From assembly GCF_964656455.1 (NCBI RefSeq), contig NC_135714.1, positions 165,494,243 to 165,558,242 of the forward strand: a stretch of 64,000 nt of DNA, written 5' to 3'. Below, piece after piece: positions 60,801-64,000 of the stretch. Made by a program: the position numbers and the translations under genes. Below the pieces are notes generated by a model. It had not been told where the DNA came from and did not search any database. It saw nothing but the letters and a program-made list of their open reading frames with translations. The stretch is from Halichoerus grypus. Lineage: Eukaryota; Chordata; Mammalia; Carnivora; Phocidae. Within the stretch, counting starts at the first letter, position 1. Every line of letters begins with the position of its first letter.

Positions 60801-63142
60801 AGTGCTAGCTTCATGAAACAAGTGGGGAGTCGTGTTCTGTCTTCTGCCGGGGCCTGAGTCCCACACGGAAAATGGGTCTGGACTCCCTTGCAGTGCTCTC
60901 ACGCACGCACACAACAAAATGCTGCCACCCTCAGGAGCAGCTGTTTTACCTGCAGCACAGGCTCTCAACCGAGTTTTTCCTTCGAGTTAGGTGGCTGTGT
61001 TTAAGCCTGCACACACACCCTGGGCAATGGTACTAGCCCCATAACCATGATGTGATTTGAGAGCTGCCTTCTGTACCGGCCTGTCTCTCCCCGATATTAC
61101 GATATTGAAACCGTCCCAGGGCTCTCAGCCACAGTACACCCTAAACTGCTTCGCCCACACAGAGGTCGACGGTAGCTAAAGCACGGCTTCTCTACAGTGT
61201 TGTTTCTTCGAGTTAGAACGCTAGCTATTAGACTTCCATGCAAAAGTGGGGCTGCCGTGCTAGCGTGATGAAACACATGGGGAGTCGTGTTCTGCCTTTC
61301 GCTGGGGCCTGAGTCTCACTCGCAAAAAGCTTTGGACTCCCTTGCAGTGCTCTCACGCACGCACACAACAAAATGCTTGCACCCTCAGGAGCAGCTCTTT
61401 TACCTGCAGCACAGGCTCTCTACCGAGTTTTTCCTTCGAGTTAGGTGGCTGTGTTTAAGCCTGCACACACCCACGGGGCAACGGAACTAGCCCCATAACC
61501 ATGTAGTGAGTTCAGATCTGCCTTATGTGCCAGCCTGTCTCTCCCCCGATATTATGAAATGGAAACCGTCCCCAGGCTCTCAGCCACAGAACACCCTAAA
61601 CTGCTTCGCCCACAGAGAGGTCGACGGTAGCTAAAGCACAGTTTCTCTACAGTGTTGTTTCTCCGAGTTAGAAAGCTAGCTGTTAGACTTCCATGCAAAA
61701 GTGGGGCCGCAGTCCTAGCTTCATGGAGCAAGTGGGGAGTCGTGTTCTGGCTTCTTCCGGGGCCTGGGTCTCACAAGGAAAATGCTTTTGGACTCACTTG
61801 CAGTGCGCTCACGCATGCACACAGCAAAATGCGTCCACCCTGAGGCATGGCTCTTTTAGCCGAAGCAGGAATTCCCTACAGAGTTGTTCCTTTGAGTTAG
61901 GTGGTTGGCTTTAGGCCTGCAGGCACCCCCGGGGCAAGGGCACTAGCCTCATCAACCAGAGGTGACTTGAGAGCTGCCTTCCGCACCGGCCTGTTTCTCA
62001 CTCCATTTCACGTCTGGGACCCTTTCCCCGGTCTCTCGTACACGAGCAGGGTCAAATTCCTCCTGCTTCAGGAACGGCAATGTTAACTCAAGCGCAGTCA
62101 CTCGAGAGGATTGATTCTTGGTGTTAGTAGCCTGGGAACTAGGCATCCAGGCACACAGGGTACAGCAGTGCTAATCTCCTCAAACAAGAGGTGAGTCGAC
62201 AGCAGCCTTCCTTCCAGGCCTGCTTCTCACTCCGAGTTACGTTTAGGTTCCATTTCTCATGCTTTCACAAAAACACACAACAGATGAAGTGCACGCTCAG
62301 GAAGGGCGATCTTTGCTGAGGCACGGGTTCTCTACAGTTTTGTTCCTTTGCGTTGCGTGGATGGCACTGAGGACTCCACGCACACACGGGAGAGCCGATC
62401 TAGTTTCCCGAAACAAGAGTTGAGTCCATAGGGGCCTTCTGCCCATGCTTATTTCTCCCTCCGAATTCGGCTGGGACTCCTTCCCCAGGTTTGCACTCAA
62501 GCAGACTTGAAAATGCTGCCACCCTGTGGAGAGGCGGAGGAGCTGAAGCTGGGGTTCTTGAGCGGCTTCTTTCTGCCAAATCAGTGTGGAGCCCTTAGCA
62601 TTCCTATGCACACATGGAGCCGAAGTGTTAGCTTCAGGTAACAAGAGCTGAGTCGAGAGGAGCCTTCTGGCCCGGACTCCTTCTCCCTCGGTTTCACGTA
62701 AGGAACCCGTTCCTCAGGCTCTCACCCACGGTAGCCTGGAAAGTGCTTCCTCCCTCAGAGAGGTGGATGGTAGCTAAAGCACGGTTTCTCTACCGTGTTG
62801 TTTCTTCCAGGGAGAACGCTAGCGATTAGATTTCCATGCAAAAGTAGGGCCGCAGTGCTAGCTAAATGAAACACACGGGGAGTCGTCTTCTGCCTTTTGC
62901 TGGGGCCTGAGTCTCACTCGCAGAAACTTTGGACTCCCTTGCAGTCCTCTCACGCACGCACACAACCAAATGCTTCCACCCTCAGGAGCGGCTGTTTGAG
63001 CTGAAGCACGGATTCTCTACCGTGTTTTTCCTTTGAGTTAGGTGGCTGTCTTTCAGCCTGCACACACACCCAGGGCAACGGTACTAGCCCCATAACCATG
63101 ATGTGAGTTGAGAGCTGCCTTCTGTACCGGCCTGTCTCTCCC
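57805..63142 (+). repeat. HOR copy 12
   Basis: Standard 5,338-bp copy. Private bases by eye: T at 58400 and T at 58468. It is a mosaic: M5 has the ACATAATGC/AAAAGGC forms of copies 4-10, but the L1 has the 6-G form of copies 1-3 and 11, and M6 has CGCACGCACAC as in copy 1. Confidence 0.96.
60055..60757 (+). mobile_element. Truncated LINE-1, HOR copy 12
   Basis: Same 703-bp insertion, (TA)8, 6-G form, both target-site copies present. It is the last L1 in the window. Confidence 0.93.
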
Positions 63143-64000
63143 CCGATTTTACAAAATGGAAAATGTCCCCAGGCTCTCAGCCACAGTACACCCTAAACTG
63201 CTTCGCCCACAGAGAGGTCGACGGTAGCTAAAGCACGGTTTCTCTACTGTGTAGTTTCTTCGAGTTAGAACGCTAGCTCTTAGACTTCCATGCAAATGTG
63301 GGGCTGCCGTGCTAGCTTGGTAAAACACATGGGGAGTCGTGTTCTGCCTTTCGCTGGGGCCTGAGTCTCACTCGCAAAATGCTTTGGACTCCCTTGCAGT
63401 GCTCTCACGCACGCACACAACAAAAGGCTTCCACCCTTAGGAGCAGCTGTTTTACCTGCAGCTCGGATTCCCTACCGAGTTTTTCCTTCGAGTTAAGTGG
63501 CTGTCTTTAAGCCTGCACACACCCACGGGGCAACGGAACTAGCCCCTTAAGCATGTAGTGAGTTGAGAGCTGCCTTCTGTACCGGACTGTCTCTCCCCCT
63601 ATATTCCGAAATGGAAACCGTCCCCAGGCTGCCAGCCACAGTACACCCTAAACTGCTTCGCCCACACAGAGGTCGACGGTAGCTAAAGCACGGCTTCTCT
63701 ACAGTGTTGTTTCTTCGACTTAGAACGCTAGCTATTAGACTTCCCTGAAAAGTGGCGCTGCCGTGCTAGGTTGATGAAACACATGGGGAGTGGTGTTCTG
63801 CCTTTCGCTGGGGCCTGAGTCTCACTCGCAGAAAGCTTTGGACTCCCTTGCAGTGCTCTCACGCACGCACACAACAAAATGCTTCCACCCTCAGGAGCAG
63901 CTGTTTTACCTGCAGCACAGGCTCTCTACCGAGTTTTTCCTTCGAGTTAGGTGGCTGTGTTTAAGCCTGCACACACACCCTGGGCAACGGTAGTAGCCCC
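63143..64000 (+). repeat. HOR copy 13, partial (cut by window end)
   Basis: The first 858 bp of a further copy: M1 and most of M2. It carries GTGCTAGGTTG near 63769, as in copies 1, 9 and 11. No L1 is reached before the window ends. Confidence 0.95.

Larger units (their letters stand above)
1..64000. repeat. Macrosatellite-like tandem array, 5,338-bp higher-order repeat
   Basis: The whole window is one direct tandem array. Landmarks such as the L1 start recur at 2251, 7589, 12927, 17353, 22691, 28029, 33367, 38705, 44041, 49381, 54721 and 60055. Copy lengths are 5338, 5338, 4426, 5338, 5338, 5338, 5338, 5338, 5338, 5340 and 5334, then 5338 for copy 12; all copies share one orientation. No unique sequence is seen at either end, so the array continues outside. 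Inside each copy the DNA is built from ~455-bp monomers, themselves dimers of ~227-bp units, plus one L1 fragment. It is rich in CpG (TCGACGG, TTCGAGTT and CGCACGCAC recur in most monomers). I do not recognise the satellite family. Confidence 0.97.

Noticed and set aside
1..64000. CRISPR array, phage, operon or other prokaryotic system
   Set aside because: The periods are 227-5,338 bp with no short repeat/unique spacer pattern, no bacterial genes, and a mammalian L1 in every copy.

Overview
This 64 kb window is vertebrate, almost certainly mammalian, tandem-repeat DNA. I find no cellular protein-coding gene, tRNA, rRNA or CRISPR array. From end to end it is one macrosatellite-like array: about twelve complete head-to-tail copies of a 5,338-bp higher-order repeat (HOR), plus a partial thirteenth copy at the right edge. 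The copies are near-identical, with only a handful of differences each by eye, and the array runs off both ends of the window.

What suggests the organism: every complete copy carries the same 5'-truncated LINE-1 (L1) 3' end. It holds the last ~74 codons of L1 ORF2 (the TMEYYAAIK-type C-terminus) and a G-rich 3' UTR with an internal A/GAA-rich stretch, an AATAAA signal and a TAA-repeat tail. From memory this 3' UTR resembles L1s of Carnivora, probably the dog-like branch (Caniformia). That assignment is inference. I do not recognise the satellite itself.

The array has four nested levels. (1) An ancestral unit of ~227 bp. (2) A ~455-bp dimer of two diverged units, most copies of which carry one GTCGAC site. 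(3) A ~2.5-kb block of several dimers, present twice in diverged form inside each HOR: block I (M1-M5) has lost ~395 bp, block II (M6-M12) has gained the 703-bp L1. (4) The 5,338-bp HOR, of which 4,619 bp is satellite and 719 bp is L1 plus one duplicated target site. The L1 has the same 16-bp target-site duplication in all twelve copies, so one insertion occurred before the HOR was amplified.

Layout: copies start at 1, 5339, 10677, 15103, 20441, 25779, 31117, 36455, 41793, 47131, 52471, 57805 and 63143. Copy 3 is only 4,426 bp because exactly two dimers (912 bp) are missing just after its L1. The first ~96 bp of the window are a chimera of two monomer types, which points to another rearranged copy to the left. 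Small length changes in copies 9-11 are mostly (TA)n changes inside the L1. Sequence variants form a mosaic among copies, as expected from unequal exchange and gene conversion. Short ORFs recur only because the DNA recurs and are not called as genes. Whether the array has a centromeric, X/Y-linked or chromatin-boundary role cannot be decided from sequence alone; weak CENP-B-box-like and CTCF-like matches are reported as testable leads.
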